64,000 nt of DNA, from positions 32,423 to 96,422 of the forward strand of contig JAFUDV010000013.1 of the NCBI GenBank assembly GCA_017464245.1. The letters run 5' to 3'. Shown one piece after another: positions 9,313 to 17,204 of the stretch. Source of the DNA: Bacteroidales bacterium (GTDB lineage Bacteria; Bacteroidota; Bacteroidia; Bacteroidales; UBA932). Each line of letters begins with the position of its first letter. Within the stretch, counting starts at the first letter, position 1. The notes under the pieces are model-generated. The model saw only the letters and a list, made by a program, of their open reading frames with translations, searched no databases and was not told where the DNA came from. Both the position numbers and the translations under genes were made by a program.

Positions 9313-10601
9313 TGAAGCGTCATGTCCTGATTCTGGCGGTCCTGCTTGCGGCCGCCTGCAGCCCGCGGCTGGCCCCCGGGAGCCAAGCTCCTGGCGGCGA
9401 CGCCTTCATGCCCCGTCCGGACGGCTTCTCCGACCGGTACGCCCTGGAAGAGATGGTGATCCTGAGCCGGCACAACATCCGGTCTCCGCTCAGCGGGCCG
9501 GGATCGGTGCTTTCGCGGATCACCCCGCACGAATGGTTCGACTGGAGTTCCGATCCGGGCGAGCTGTCGCTTCGGGGCGGTGCGCTGGAGGTGGAAATGG
9601 GCCAGTTCTTCCGGGAGTGGCTCGTGGGCGAAGGCTTCTTCGCCAAGAACGGCGTCCCGGAGGAGGGGAGCATCCGCTTCTATGCCAACTCCATCCAGCG
9701 TACCCGCGCCACGGCCCGCGCCTTCGCCGCCGGGATGTTCCCGATGGCCGATATCGACGTGGAACAGCATACGCCGCTGGGGACGATGGACCCGGTGTTC
9801 AACCCGCAGATTACCAAGATCACCGATTCGTTCCTCGAGAAGGCCTATGCCGGGATCGAGGCGATGGGCGGCCTGGACGCTCCCGTGCGGGAAAAGTACG
9901 CCCTTCTGGAGAAGGTCCTGGACATCAAGGCCAGTCCTGCGGCGGAGAACGATACCACGGCCTTCGCGTCGTTCCCGTCCTCCGTCCGGTTCGAACTGTA
10001 CAAGGAACCCATCATGCGCGGCGGCCTGAAGATGGCCTGTTCCGCCTCGGACGCGCTTACGCTCCAGTACTACGAGGAACCGGATGCCGTGAAGGCCGGT
10101 TTCGGCCATGCGCTTACCCGGCAGCAGTGGGCCGATATCTCCGGTGTCAAGGACTGGTACCAGGAAGCGCTGTTCAACACGCCCGGCGTGGCGGAAAACG
10201 TCGCCCATCCGATGCTTCGCGAACTCCTCGCGGAACTGCGCACCCCCGGGCGGAAGTTCGCCTTCCTGTGCGGTCACGACTCCAACATCGGCAGTGTCCT
10301 GTCGGCCCTCCGGGCGGAGGAGTTCTCCGCCCCCGGTGCCATCGAGACGAAGACTCCCATCGGCGGGAAAGTTGTCATCCAGAAATACCGCGGCCGCGAC
10401 GGGAAGCTGTATGCCGACCTCTGGCTCGTCTATGCCTCGGCCGACCAGCTCCGGTCGGTCTCCGTCCTCTCCCCGGAGAATCCGCCGATGGCGCTCCGGC
10501 TGTCCCTGAAGGGACTGACGCCCAATGCCGACGGCCTGTATTCCTTCTCTGATCTGGAACGGCGTTTCACCGACGCCATCGAAGCCTATGACCAACTATA
10601 A
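9312..10601 (+). CDS. agp: Histidine acid phosphatase, glucose-1-phosphatase (Agp) type
   Basis: 429 residues with a lipoprotein-like signal (LLAAAC, Cys16). It carries the Agp version of the histidine-phosphatase motif, RHNIRSP (residues 53-59, in place of the RHGxRxP of phytases), then WFDWSSDPGELSLRGGALEVEMG, YANSIQRTRATARAF, GTMDPVFNPQIT, and the distal GHDSNIGSVLSAL near residue 320, then TPIGGKVV. This order matches Escherichia coli Agp along the full length. The family hydrolyses sugar-1-phosphates and some inositol phosphates through a phospho-His intermediate. It sits between two phosphodiester glycosidase genes, which fits removal of phosphate left after glycan cleavage. Start ATG overlaps the upstream stop by one base. 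Confidence 0.87.
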   Translation: MKRHVLILAVLLAAACSPRLAPGSQAPGGDAFMPRPDGFSDRYALEEMVILSRHNIRSPLSGPGSVLSRITPHEWFDWSSDPGELSLRGGALEVEMGQFFREWLVGEGFFAKNGVPEEGSIRFYANSIQRTRATARAFAAGMFPMADIDVEQHTPLGTMDPVFNPQITKITDSFLEKAYAGIEAMGGLDAPVREKYALLEKVLDIKASPAAENDTTAFASFPSSVRFELYKEPIMRGGLKMACSASDALTLQYYEEPDAVKAGFGHALTRQQWADISGVKDWYQEALFNTPGVAENVAHPMLRELLAELRTPGRKFAFLCGHDSNIGSVLSALRAEEFSAPGAIETKTPIGGKVVIQKYRGRDGKLYADLWLVYASADQLRSVSVLSPENPPMALRLSLKGLTPNADGLYSFSDLERRFTDAIEAYDQL

Positions 10602-10605
10602 CGCT

Positions 10606-12723
10606 ATGAATAAATACCTGTTTCTCGCCGTGACGCTTCTCCTGGGCTGGAGCGTCGGAACCTACGCCCAGCGGTACGGAGTCCGCGAGGAAGTCCGGTC
10701 GGACTGGAACAAGTCCTCCGGCCTGGACTGCCTGTACGACCTGTCTCCAAAGGTATCCACGCCTGTTCCGAAGGGATATGAGGCCGTCTATATCAGCCAT
10801 TACGGCCGCCACGGCTCCCGGTACGCCTATACCGGAGACGCCTATACCATCATCCTGAACATGCTGTCCGAAGGCCGGCGGGAGGGCAACCTCACCGCCC
10901 GCGGCGAACAGCTGCTCAGCGACCTGGAACCTTTCTGGGAGTATGTGCAGTACCGGGTGGGCGACCTCACCGAGATCGGCTGGAATCAGCATCAGGAGAT
11001 TGCCCGGACGATGGTGAAGAACTACCCGACCGTGTTCGGGAAGGGGAGTTCCGTCGATGCCTGCTCCTCGCCGTCGGTCCGCTCCATCATGAGCATGTCC
11101 TCCTGCTGCACAGCCCTTTCCCGCCTGGCGCCTGAGACGGAAGTCTATGAGCATCAGGGGATGATGGACGTGCAGGCGACGCGCCCGAACCAGGGCGCGA
11201 ACCCGTTCAAGTACCAGGGACCGGCGGACGTCTTCCCGTATCCGGAGAGTTCCGAGCGGTTCTTCCTCCGCCATTTCCCGAACTACAAGGACGTCCTAGC
11301 CCGTCTCTTCAAGAATCCGGAGAAGGCCCTGGGACAGCGGAATCCGTACAACGTGTTTTTCCACCTGTACATGTTCGTGGCCGGGATGAACAGCCTGCCG
11401 CAGGACGTTCGCATCGACGTAAAGGACTTCTTTACTGTGGAGGAATACGCAACGCTCTGGGAAACTGACAATTACGAACGTTTCCGCGAGTACCACGCCT
11501 ACCGGACTCCCTGCTCGTCCATCGTGGACGACATCGTGGAGAAGGCGGGTCGGCGCCTCGCTGCCGGCAGCCGCGGCGCCGACCTGCGCTACGGCCACGA
11601 CCATGTGGTGATGGCGCTCGAGCTGATCATGGACCTGGACGGCTTCGACCGGGCTCCGGCCGATCCGGATGACCTGGTCTATTGGTTCCAGACCTTCCGC
11701 TCCCCGATGGCCGCCAACATCCAGTTCGTGTTCTTCAATCCCCGCAAGGGCAAGCCCGGGGACACCCTCGTGAAGGTCCTCCTCAACGGGGAAGAGGCAC
11801 ACCTGGGCGACCTGGAGGGTTTCCCGTACTACCGCTGGGACGATGTCAAGGCCTATCTGAAAGCGCGGACGGACCAGTTCGTGTTCCGTCCCGAAGAGAA
11901 GGGATGGACCGTGAAGGAAGTGGTCCCCGGCCTGACCTACCGCCGGTTCGAAGGCTCCGTGGACGGAGCCGCACAGCGGGTGTTCATCGCCGACTGGGAC
12001 ATGTCGGCACCGGGCTACGCGCTTAAGTTCACCTCCTCGGTTCCGGATGTGCGTACTTCTGACGTGTTCAAGGCCCACGACGGAGCCGTGGTGGCGATGA
12101 ACGCCTGCTACGAGTCCACCTCCATCGTCCTGAAGGTGGATGGGAACTATGTGACTTGCATGCCCAACAACCTGGTGATGTCTTCCAGTGTCCCCAACTG
12201 GAAGAACGAAGGGGCGGTCTATACGGACGGCGGCTCCCGGGTCTGGATCTCTTCGGACGGGAAAGGAAAGACCGTCGATGAGCAGCGGGCCTTCTATTCC
12301 ACCAGCACGGTGCCCAACATCTTCTCCAGCGCGCCGATGCTCATTGACGACTACGACCCTGTGGGCGAGAGCTTTGCGGGCTTCCAGACGGACGTGAGCC
12401 GGTACGAGTACGAGGATCTGCGCCGCCACCAGGGCGTCCGCCATCCCCGGACTGCCGTCGCCGTGACGGGGGACAACCATTTCCTGATGGTCGTCGTGGA
12501 CGGCCGCCGGCCCGGCGTCAGCGAGGGCATGTCCGCCCGGGAACTCACCCGCTTCCTCCGGAAGAACTTCAATCCCCGCTACGCCCTGAACATGGACGGC
12601 GGCGGCTCTTCCACCCTCGTCGTCGCCGGCGAAGGCGACCCGGAAACCCATGTCGTGAACCGGCCGACCGACGCGAAAGGCGAGCGTCGGGTGGCCTCCC
12701 ATTTCGTATTGGTCCATGAATAA
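10606..12723 (+). CDS. Secreted bifunctional histidine phosphatase / phosphodiester glycosidase fusion
   Basis: 705 residues with a signal peptide (cleavage near TYAQ, residues 19-22) and no lipobox. Domain 1 (about 25-420) is a clade-2 histidine phosphatase of the MINPP/phytase kind: RHGSR at 68-72, an SSPSVRSIMSM segment, and a distal GHD near residues 330-332 in the proton-donor position. Domain 2 (about 425-705) is an NAGPA phosphodiester glycosidase paralogous to the gene at 8254: FIADWDM, VVAMNACYES, NWKNEGAV, FSSAPMLID, HPRTAVAV, and LNMDGGGSSTL near 664. The fusion would couple unmasking of a phosphodiester-linked sugar with removal of the exposed phosphate. The ATG at 10606 is chosen because it starts the signal peptide and lies 4 bp after the agp stop. 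The last 8 bases overlap the next gene. Confidence 0.85.
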   Translation: MNKYLFLAVTLLLGWSVGTYAQRYGVREEVRSDWNKSSGLDCLYDLSPKVSTPVPKGYEAVYISHYGRHGSRYAYTGDAYTIILNMLSEGRREGNLTARGEQLLSDLEPFWEYVQYRVGDLTEIGWNQHQEIARTMVKNYPTVFGKGSSVDACSSPSVRSIMSMSSCCTALSRLAPETEVYEHQGMMDVQATRPNQGANPFKYQGPADVFPYPESSERFFLRHFPNYKDVLARLFKNPEKALGQRNPYNVFFHLYMFVAGMNSLPQDVRIDVKDFFTVEEYATLWETDNYERFREYHAYRTPCSSIVDDIVEKAGRRLAAGSRGADLRYGHDHVVMALELIMDLDGFDRAPADPDDLVYWFQTFRSPMAANIQFVFFNPRKGKPGDTLVKVLLNGEEAHLGDLEGFPYYRWDDVKAYLKARTDQFVFRPEEKGWTVKEVVPGLTYRRFEGSVDGAAQRVFIADWDMSAPGYALKFTSSVPDVRTSDVFKAHDGAVVAMNACYESTSIVLKVDGNYVTCMPNNLVMSSSVPNWKNEGAVYTDGGSRVWISSDGKGKTVDEQRAFYSTSTVPNIFSSAPMLIDDYDPVGESFAGFQTDVSRYEYEDLRRHQGVRHPRTAVAVTGDNHFLMVVVDGRRPGVSEGMSARELTRFLRKNFNPRYALNMDGGGSSTLVVAGEGDPETHVVNRPTDAKGERRVASHFVLVHE

Positions 12724-13483
12724 GTCATTCACTCTTTTCCTCCTACCCCTGCTCCTCCTTTCCTGCGGAAAGTCGAAGGCGCCGGAGACGATGACGCTGG
12801 TCACTTACAATGTGGGCGTCTTCTCCAAGTATGAGGACGACACCACGCCCCAGGTGGCCGACCTGATCCGAAATACCGGTGCTTCGCTGGTGGCGCTCAA
12901 CGAGCTCGACAGCTGCAACCGGCGTCATGCGACATACCAGTTGAAAGCGCTGGCCGATGAACTGGGCGGCTGGTCGTACCAGTTCGCATCGGCCTTCCCC
13001 TATGCGGGCGGCGCGTACGGCAACGGTGTCGTTTCCCGGGACAAGGTGGTTTCCCGGTACAAGGTCCACCTTCCCAAGTCCGACGGCTCCGAACCCCGGA
13101 GCATCGCCGTGGTGGAAACGGACCGGTGCGTGTTCGCTTCCGTCCATCTGGATTATGTCGGGGATAACTCGCAGCGTGACCAGGTGGTGGCCCTGAACGA
13201 CTGGTTCAAAGCGGTTTACGCGGGCGAGAAAAAACCCGTCTTCCTGTGCGGTGACTTCAACGCCGAGCCGGACAGCGAGACGATCCAGTTGATGCGCCAG
13301 GGCTGGACCCAGCTTTCCGGCACGGACAACACCTATTCCACCACGGATCCCCGCAAGTGCATCGACTATGTCTTTGCCTACAAGGATGCCGCCCCGGTAG
13401 AAGTGGTTTCCTCGGAAGTCCTCACGGCCGGCACCGAATCCTACTCCGACCATTTCCCGGTGAAGGTCGTGGTGAAGTTCTAG
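12716..13483 (+). CDS. Endonuclease/exonuclease/phosphatase (EEP) fold lipoprotein, probable phosphodiesterase
   Basis: 255 residues with a lipobox (LLLSC, Cys17). The EEP catalytic set is complete: LVTYNVG, NELD (metal-binding Glu), SVHLD, GDFNAEP, and the C-terminal SDHFPV. The superfamily includes nucleases, sphingomyelinases and inositol-phosphate phosphatases; secreted Bacteroidales members are usually not DNA-repair enzymes. Last gene of the operon, starting 8 bp inside the preceding fusion gene, so a phosphodiester or phosphomonoester step in the same pathway is the natural reading, though the substrate is inferred. Its stop TAG shares the four bases CTAG with the stop of the convergent gene on the other strand. 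The final 24 coding bases and first stop base recur inverted at 15840-15864. Confidence 0.82.
   Translation: MNKSFTLFLLPLLLLSCGKSKAPETMTLVTYNVGVFSKYEDDTTPQVADLIRNTGASLVALNELDSCNRRHATYQLKALADELGGWSYQFASAFPYAGGAYGNGVVSRDKVVSRYKVHLPKSDGSEPRSIAVVETDRCVFASVHLDYVGDNSQRDQVVALNDWFKAVYAGEKKPVFLCGDFNAEPDSETIQLMRQGWTQLSGTDNTYSTTDPRKCIDYVFAYKDAAPVEVVSSEVLTAGTESYSDHFPVKVVVKF
13457..13481 (+). repeat. 25-bp inverted repeat, arm 1 (3' end of the EEP gene)
   Basis: Bases 13457-13481, coding for the PVKVVVKF end of the EEP lipoprotein plus the first stop base, are exactly reverse-complementary to 15840-15864. See the second arm. Confidence 0.8.
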
Positions 13484-14778
13484 TCCTCCACCCACTTGAA
13501 CACCTTGTCCCCGCGGCGGGGGTGGATGCGTTCGTCCGCCTCTTTCGCGGGGTGGTCGTTGATGTGGTCCACGGGCTGGTCAGCCACGGGGACGGCGACG
13601 GAGCAGAAAACGCCCTTGGGGGCTTCGGAGACGGGTTGGAGGTCCACGCGCATGTCATCGACCTTGACCTCCACGCAGCCGGTGGTCTTGCCGATGAAGG
13701 CGAGTTCGTCGCCCTTCCGGATGGAACCGGTCTCGACTCGGATCTCGGCGACGCCGATGCGGTTGAACCAGTTGGTGACCTTGCCGATGTACTCCCGCCT
13801 CCGGGTGGCCTGGCTGCCATAGACGGCGCTCCATTCGCCGAGGCGCGCCCCCTGGTAGTAGCCGTCCCAGAAGCCGCGGTTGAACACCCCGGCGAGTTCC
13901 GCTTTCAGGCTGGCCGCGAGTTCGGGCGTATAAGTGCCGTCACAGACGGCGTCGGCGGCCCGGCGATAGCAGGAAGATACGCGTTTCACGTAGTCGGCGG
14001 CGCGGGCACGGCCCTCGATCTTGAACACTTTCACGCCGGCGTCGATGATCTTGTCCATGAACTCGATGGTGCACAGGTCCTTCGGGGACATGATGTACTT
14101 GTTGTCCACCACCAGGTCGAAGCCCGTTTCCTCGTCGGTGACGTGGTAGCCGCGGCGGCACACCTGCATGCAGGCGCCGCGGTTCGCGCTCTCGCCATAG
14201 GCCGCGAGGGACAGGTAGCATTTGCCGGAAACGGCCATGCAGAAGGCCCCGTGGGCGAACATCTCGATGCGGACGAGTTCCCCTGAAGGGCCGGTGATGT
14301 GCTCGCGCACAATCGTTTCGTGGATTTCCTTCACCTGCTCCAGCCGGAGTTCCCGCGCGAGGACGACCACGTCGGCAAACTGCGCGTAAAAGCGCAGCGC
14401 CTCCGCGTTGGAGATGCTCAGCTGGGTGGAAATATGCACCTCCAGGCCGATGCTCCGGGCGTACAGGATGCAGGCCATGTCGGAGGCGATGACGGCATCG
14501 ACGCCGGTCTCCTTCGCCAGGTCCAGCACCCGGTGAGCCTCTTCCAACTCTTCGCCGTAAAGGGTGATGTTGAGGGTCAGGTAGGCCTTGAGCCCGTAGG
14601 CACGGCAGATGCGCATCACCTCCGGAAGGTCCTCCGCCTGGAAATTGTTGGCGGAATGGGAGCGCATGTTCAGGTGGCCGATGCCGAAATAGACGGAATC
14701 CGCACCGCCCTCGACGGCCGCGGCGAGGCTCTCGAAACTGCCAGCCGGGGCCATGATCTCCAGTTCTTCCGGTCTCAT
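13480..14778 (-). CDS. trhP: Peptidase U32 family protein, TrhP/YegQ-type tRNA hydroxylation protein
   Basis: 432 residues starting with the family signature ELEIMAPAGSFESLAAAVEGGADSVYFG. Conserved cysteines of the U32 group that ligate an Fe-S cluster are visible in GKCYLS and in NRGACMQVCRRGY; a C-terminal beta-barrel-like part follows (FIGKTTGCVEVKVDDMRV). Members such as TrhP make 5-hydroxyuridine at the tRNA wobble position using prephenate; older annotation as collagenase-like protease is misleading. It overlaps the following polyprenyl synthase gene by 4 bp (ATGA arrangement), so the two are co-transcribed, and converges tail to tail on the EEP gene. The assignment between TrhP and its U32 paralogue RlhA rests on length and general pattern only. 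Confidence 0.82.
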   Translation of the reverse strand: MRPEELEIMAPAGSFESLAAAVEGGADSVYFGIGHLNMRSHSANNFQAEDLPEVMRICRAYGLKAYLTLNITLYGEELEEAHRVLDLAKETGVDAVIASDMACILYARSIGLEVHISTQLSISNAEALRFYAQFADVVVLARELRLEQVKEIHETIVREHITGPSGELVRIEMFAHGAFCMAVSGKCYLSLAAYGESANRGACMQVCRRGYHVTDEETGFDLVVDNKYIMSPKDLCTIEFMDKIIDAGVKVFKIEGRARAADYVKRVSSCYRRAADAVCDGTYTPELAASLKAELAGVFNRGFWDGYYQGARLGEWSAVYGSQATRRREYIGKVTNWFNRIGVAEIRVETGSIRKGDELAFIGKTTGCVEVKVDDMRVDLQPVSEAPKGVFCSVAVPVADQPVDHINDHPAKEADERIHPRRGDKVFKWVED

Positions 14779-15734
14779 TTCACGCGGTCCACGAGGTCGT
14801 CGGCAAAGTGCTTGAGCACTTCGTAGCCGTTGATGCCGGTCACTTTCGCCGCGGCGTTCAGGGCCTTTTCGTGGAAGCGGGCGATGGTTTCGCGCGCGTC
14901 GTCGGCCACATGGACCGAATCGTACAGGTCCATCACGGTCGCGATCTTCTCCGCCGGGGACAAGTCGGCCTCGAGGGCTTCGGGGATGCCCTTCGCTCCC
15001 TTTTCCATCGCACGGACCGTGAGCCAGGACTTCTTCCCGTTCACGATGTCCCCGCCGATGGGCTTGCCGAACACCTTCTCGTCACCGTAGGCGTCCAGAT
15101 AGTCATCCGCCACCTGGAAGGCGAGTCCCAGGTTGTAGCCGTAGTCGTACAGACCCTCGCAGATCTCCGCCGGGGCACTGGCGATGAGGGCGCCCATCTT
15201 CGCCGAGCAGGCAAGGAGGACGGCGGTCTTGAGGCCGATCATCTTCAGGTACTCCCGCATGGTCACGGCCCGCACATGCTCGAAGTCCATGTCGTACTGC
15301 TGTCCGTCGCACACCTGCGCCGCCGTCGTGGAAAACAGGTCCAGGACCGCTCCCAGGACGTTTTCCGGCGCCTGGGCGATGCGCTTGTAGGCATCAATGC
15401 ACATCACGTCGCCGGAGAGGATGGCCGTATCCGGGGACCACTTCTTCCACACCGTCTCCTGTCCGCGCCGCAGCGGGGAACGGTCCATGATGTCGTCGTG
15501 GATGAGGGTGAAGGTGTGGAACACCTCCAGGCCCGCCGCCGGCCCCAGGATCTCCGGACCGAACGAATCGTTGAACAGGCTGTACACGGTCAGGCACAGC
15601 TTCGGCCGCAGCCTTTTTCCGCCGATGGCGACCATATACCGGAGCGGGTCGTACAGCCCTTCCGGCTCCCGGGTGAATTCAATCGTGGAAAAGAGGCGCC
15701 GTACGGCTTCGTCGATAGTCTCTTGCGCAATCAT
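14775..15734 (-). CDS. Polyprenyl (isoprenyl) diphosphate synthase
   Basis: 319 residues with both aspartate-rich motifs of trans-prenyltransferases: DDIMD at 80-84 and DDYLD at 210-214, plus GGKRLRPKL near 38-46 (isopentenyl diphosphate binding) and the arginine pair following the first motif. It condenses IPP onto an allylic diphosphate; in Bacteroidales this gene usually makes short- or medium-chain products feeding quinone and undecaprenyl routes. Product length cannot be read with confidence. The gene is first in a two-gene minus-strand unit with the U32 protein. A -7 box (15739-15746) sits only 4 nt before the ATG. Confidence 0.88.
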   Translation of the reverse strand: MIAQETIDEAVRRLFSTIEFTREPEGLYDPLRYMVAIGGKRLRPKLCLTVYSLFNDSFGPEILGPAAGLEVFHTFTLIHDDIMDRSPLRRGQETVWKKWSPDTAILSGDVMCIDAYKRIAQAPENVLGAVLDLFSTTAAQVCDGQQYDMDFEHVRAVTMREYLKMIGLKTAVLLACSAKMGALIASAPAEICEGLYDYGYNLGLAFQVADDYLDAYGDEKVFGKPIGGDIVNGKKSWLTVRAMEKGAKGIPEALEADLSPAEKIATVMDLYDSVHVADDARETIARFHEKALNAAAKVTGINGYEVLKHFADDLVDRVK

Positions 15735-15738
15735 AATA

Positions 15739-15746
15739 CAAAAATA
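15739..15746 (-). promoter_or_regulatory. -7 promoter box of the polyprenyl synthase gene
   Basis: On the minus strand it reads TATTTTTG, matching the Bacteroidetes TAnnTTTG consensus, and ends 4 nt before the ATG at 15734. The implied transcript has no or almost no leader. No good -33 TTTG is seen at the usual distance. Confidence 0.5.
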
Positions 15747-15753
15747 CGGAAAA

Positions 15754-15834
15754 TCTGTGCAAAACCGGCCGTTTCACACAGATTTCCGTCATTTCGCCCG
15801 ATAAATGTGCAAAACCGGCGTTTCCACACAGTTA
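15754..15834. repeat. Two spaced copies of a roughly 31-bp imperfect dyad
   Basis: The core TGTGCAAAACCGGC occurs at 15756-15769 and again at 15806-15819, exactly 50 bp apart, each followed by GTTTC and an ACACAG end. Each copy is itself an imperfect inverted repeat (TGTG..AAAC / GTTT..CACA). The pair lies between the export operon end and the polyprenyl synthase promoter. It may be an operator for the latter, a double terminator for the former, or a small repeat element. Confidence 0.55.
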
Positions 15835-15839
15835 TCCTC

Positions 15840-15864
15840 AGAACTTCACCACGACCTTCACCGG
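15840..15864 (-). repeat. 25-bp inverted repeat, arm 2
   Basis: Exact reverse complement of 13457-13481. Read on the minus strand just after the tolC-like gene it would encode PVKVVVKF and then a TGA stop, so it looks like the broken-off 3' tip of a second EEP-type gene. The two arms enclose the trhP and polyprenyl synthase genes. Confidence 0.8.
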
Positions 15865-15872
15865 AACAGGGC

Positions 15873-17204
15873 TTACAGCTTCAGCGCGCCGCCGCGGTAG
15901 AAGTCCAGCAGGCGGCTCTGGAAGAGGTATTCGCAGGCGGCCTGGGCCTTGTCGGAGCGGGCCTTCGCGAGGCGGGTGCGGGCCTCGTTGTATTCCGTGA
16001 CGGAGGCCTTCCCGTTCTCGTACTTGGCCTGGGCCAGCCGGAAGGCGTCTTCGGAGGCCGTGGCGGCCTCGGTGGCGGAGCGGTACTTGGCCTCCGCCGC
16101 GAGGGCGTTCGCATGGGCCTGCTGGATCTCCTTGTACAGGCTCTGTTTCGCCTTGTCCAGGGTGATCTGCTGGAGCTCGCGGTTCAGCCGGGCGTTGCGG
16201 ACGCTGTTCCGGGCGGAGAAGCGGTCAAAGATGGGCACGCTCAGCGAAAGACCCACGTACGGGCTGAAGTTGTGCGAGATCTGCTGCCAGAAGGCATCCT
16301 GCGGATAGGGACTCCGGGAGTTGGTGTAGTAGCTGGTGCCCATGCCGCCGCTCAGGGACAGGGTGGGGGACCAGCCGGCCTGCGCGATCTTGATGGACAG
16401 GTCGCTGCCGCTGAGGCGGAACTGCTCGGCCTTCACGCCGGGACGCCGTTCCACGGCTTCGGCATAGATGTCCTCCGGGCGGGCAAGCAGATGGTCGCCC
16501 ACGGCGATCTCGGGCTGGAAGATCCCGAACCCGTCCGACGTCGGGAAATCCAGCAGCTGCGAAAGCTCCAGCAGGGCGCCCCGGAGGCTGTTCTCCGCCT
16601 GCACGAGGGTGTAGCTGCTCTGGGCGAACGTCGCCTTCTGCTGGGACAGCTCGGCCTGGGAAGCCTTTCCGTTCTCCATCATCGCTTCCAGCCGCTCCAC
16701 CTGGGCCCGGTCCAGTTCCACCTGGTCGCGGGCGACGTCCAGGATCTCGTAGTCGTAAAGCACCTGCACATAGGCCTTGGCGACGGCGACGCGGATGTCA
16801 TCCCGGGCACGCTCGAGGTCGGCCACGGCGGCATCCAGGTTCAGCCGGGAGAGCTTGACGTTGTTCGGCCGGGCCATCCCGTCGAACAGGTTCATGCCCG
16901 CGCCGATGGAGAAGCTCGTGTTCGTCGTCGTGGCGCCGGTGGTGTAGGTGTTGTCCTCGGTCAGGCCGCGGCCGAAGTTCACGCTCTCATTGGCGGAGCC
17001 GCTGACATTCGGCAGGTAGGCGTTCCTGGAGGTGTTGAGCTGGACCTCCCGCTGTTTCACGTTGATCTCGCTCTGTTTTACGGTCAGGTTGTGCGCCAGG
17101 GCCCAGTCCAGGCATTCCTGCAGGGTCCAGGGACGGGAGAGGTCCTGGGCCTGCATCCCGAGTCCCAGGACAAGCGCCGTCAGGGTCAATACGGTCTTTC
17201 TCAT
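15873..17204 (-). CDS. TolC-family outer membrane efflux protein
   Basis: 443 residues with a signal peptide (VLGLGMQAQ). Two repeats of the TolC/OEP helical hairpin are visible: long heptad-patterned helices rich in Ala, Gln and Glu, with the beta-strand segments SLSGGMGTSYY and YVGLSLSVPIFDRFSARN typical of the barrel. It should form the trimeric outer membrane duct for the adjacent ABC exporter. Its start overlaps the stop of the adaptor gene by 4 bp, and it is the last of five genes in the operon 21555-15873. No ORF follows before 15840; the stretch to 15735 holds repeats only. Confidence 0.9.
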   Translation of the reverse strand: MRKTVLTLTALVLGLGMQAQDLSRPWTLQECLDWALAHNLTVKQSEINVKQREVQLNTSRNAYLPNVSGSANESVNFGRGLTEDNTYTTGATTTNTSFSIGAGMNLFDGMARPNNVKLSRLNLDAAVADLERARDDIRVAVAKAYVQVLYDYEILDVARDQVELDRAQVERLEAMMENGKASQAELSQQKATFAQSSYTLVQAENSLRGALLELSQLLDFPTSDGFGIFQPEIAVGDHLLARPEDIYAEAVERRPGVKAEQFRLSGSDLSIKIAQAGWSPTLSLSGGMGTSYYTNSRSPYPQDAFWQQISHNFSPYVGLSLSVPIFDRFSARNSVRNARLNRELQQITLDKAKQSLYKEIQQAHANALAAEAKYRSATEAATASEDAFRLAQAKYENGKASVTEYNEARTRLAKARSDKAQAACEYLFQSRLLDFYRGGALKL

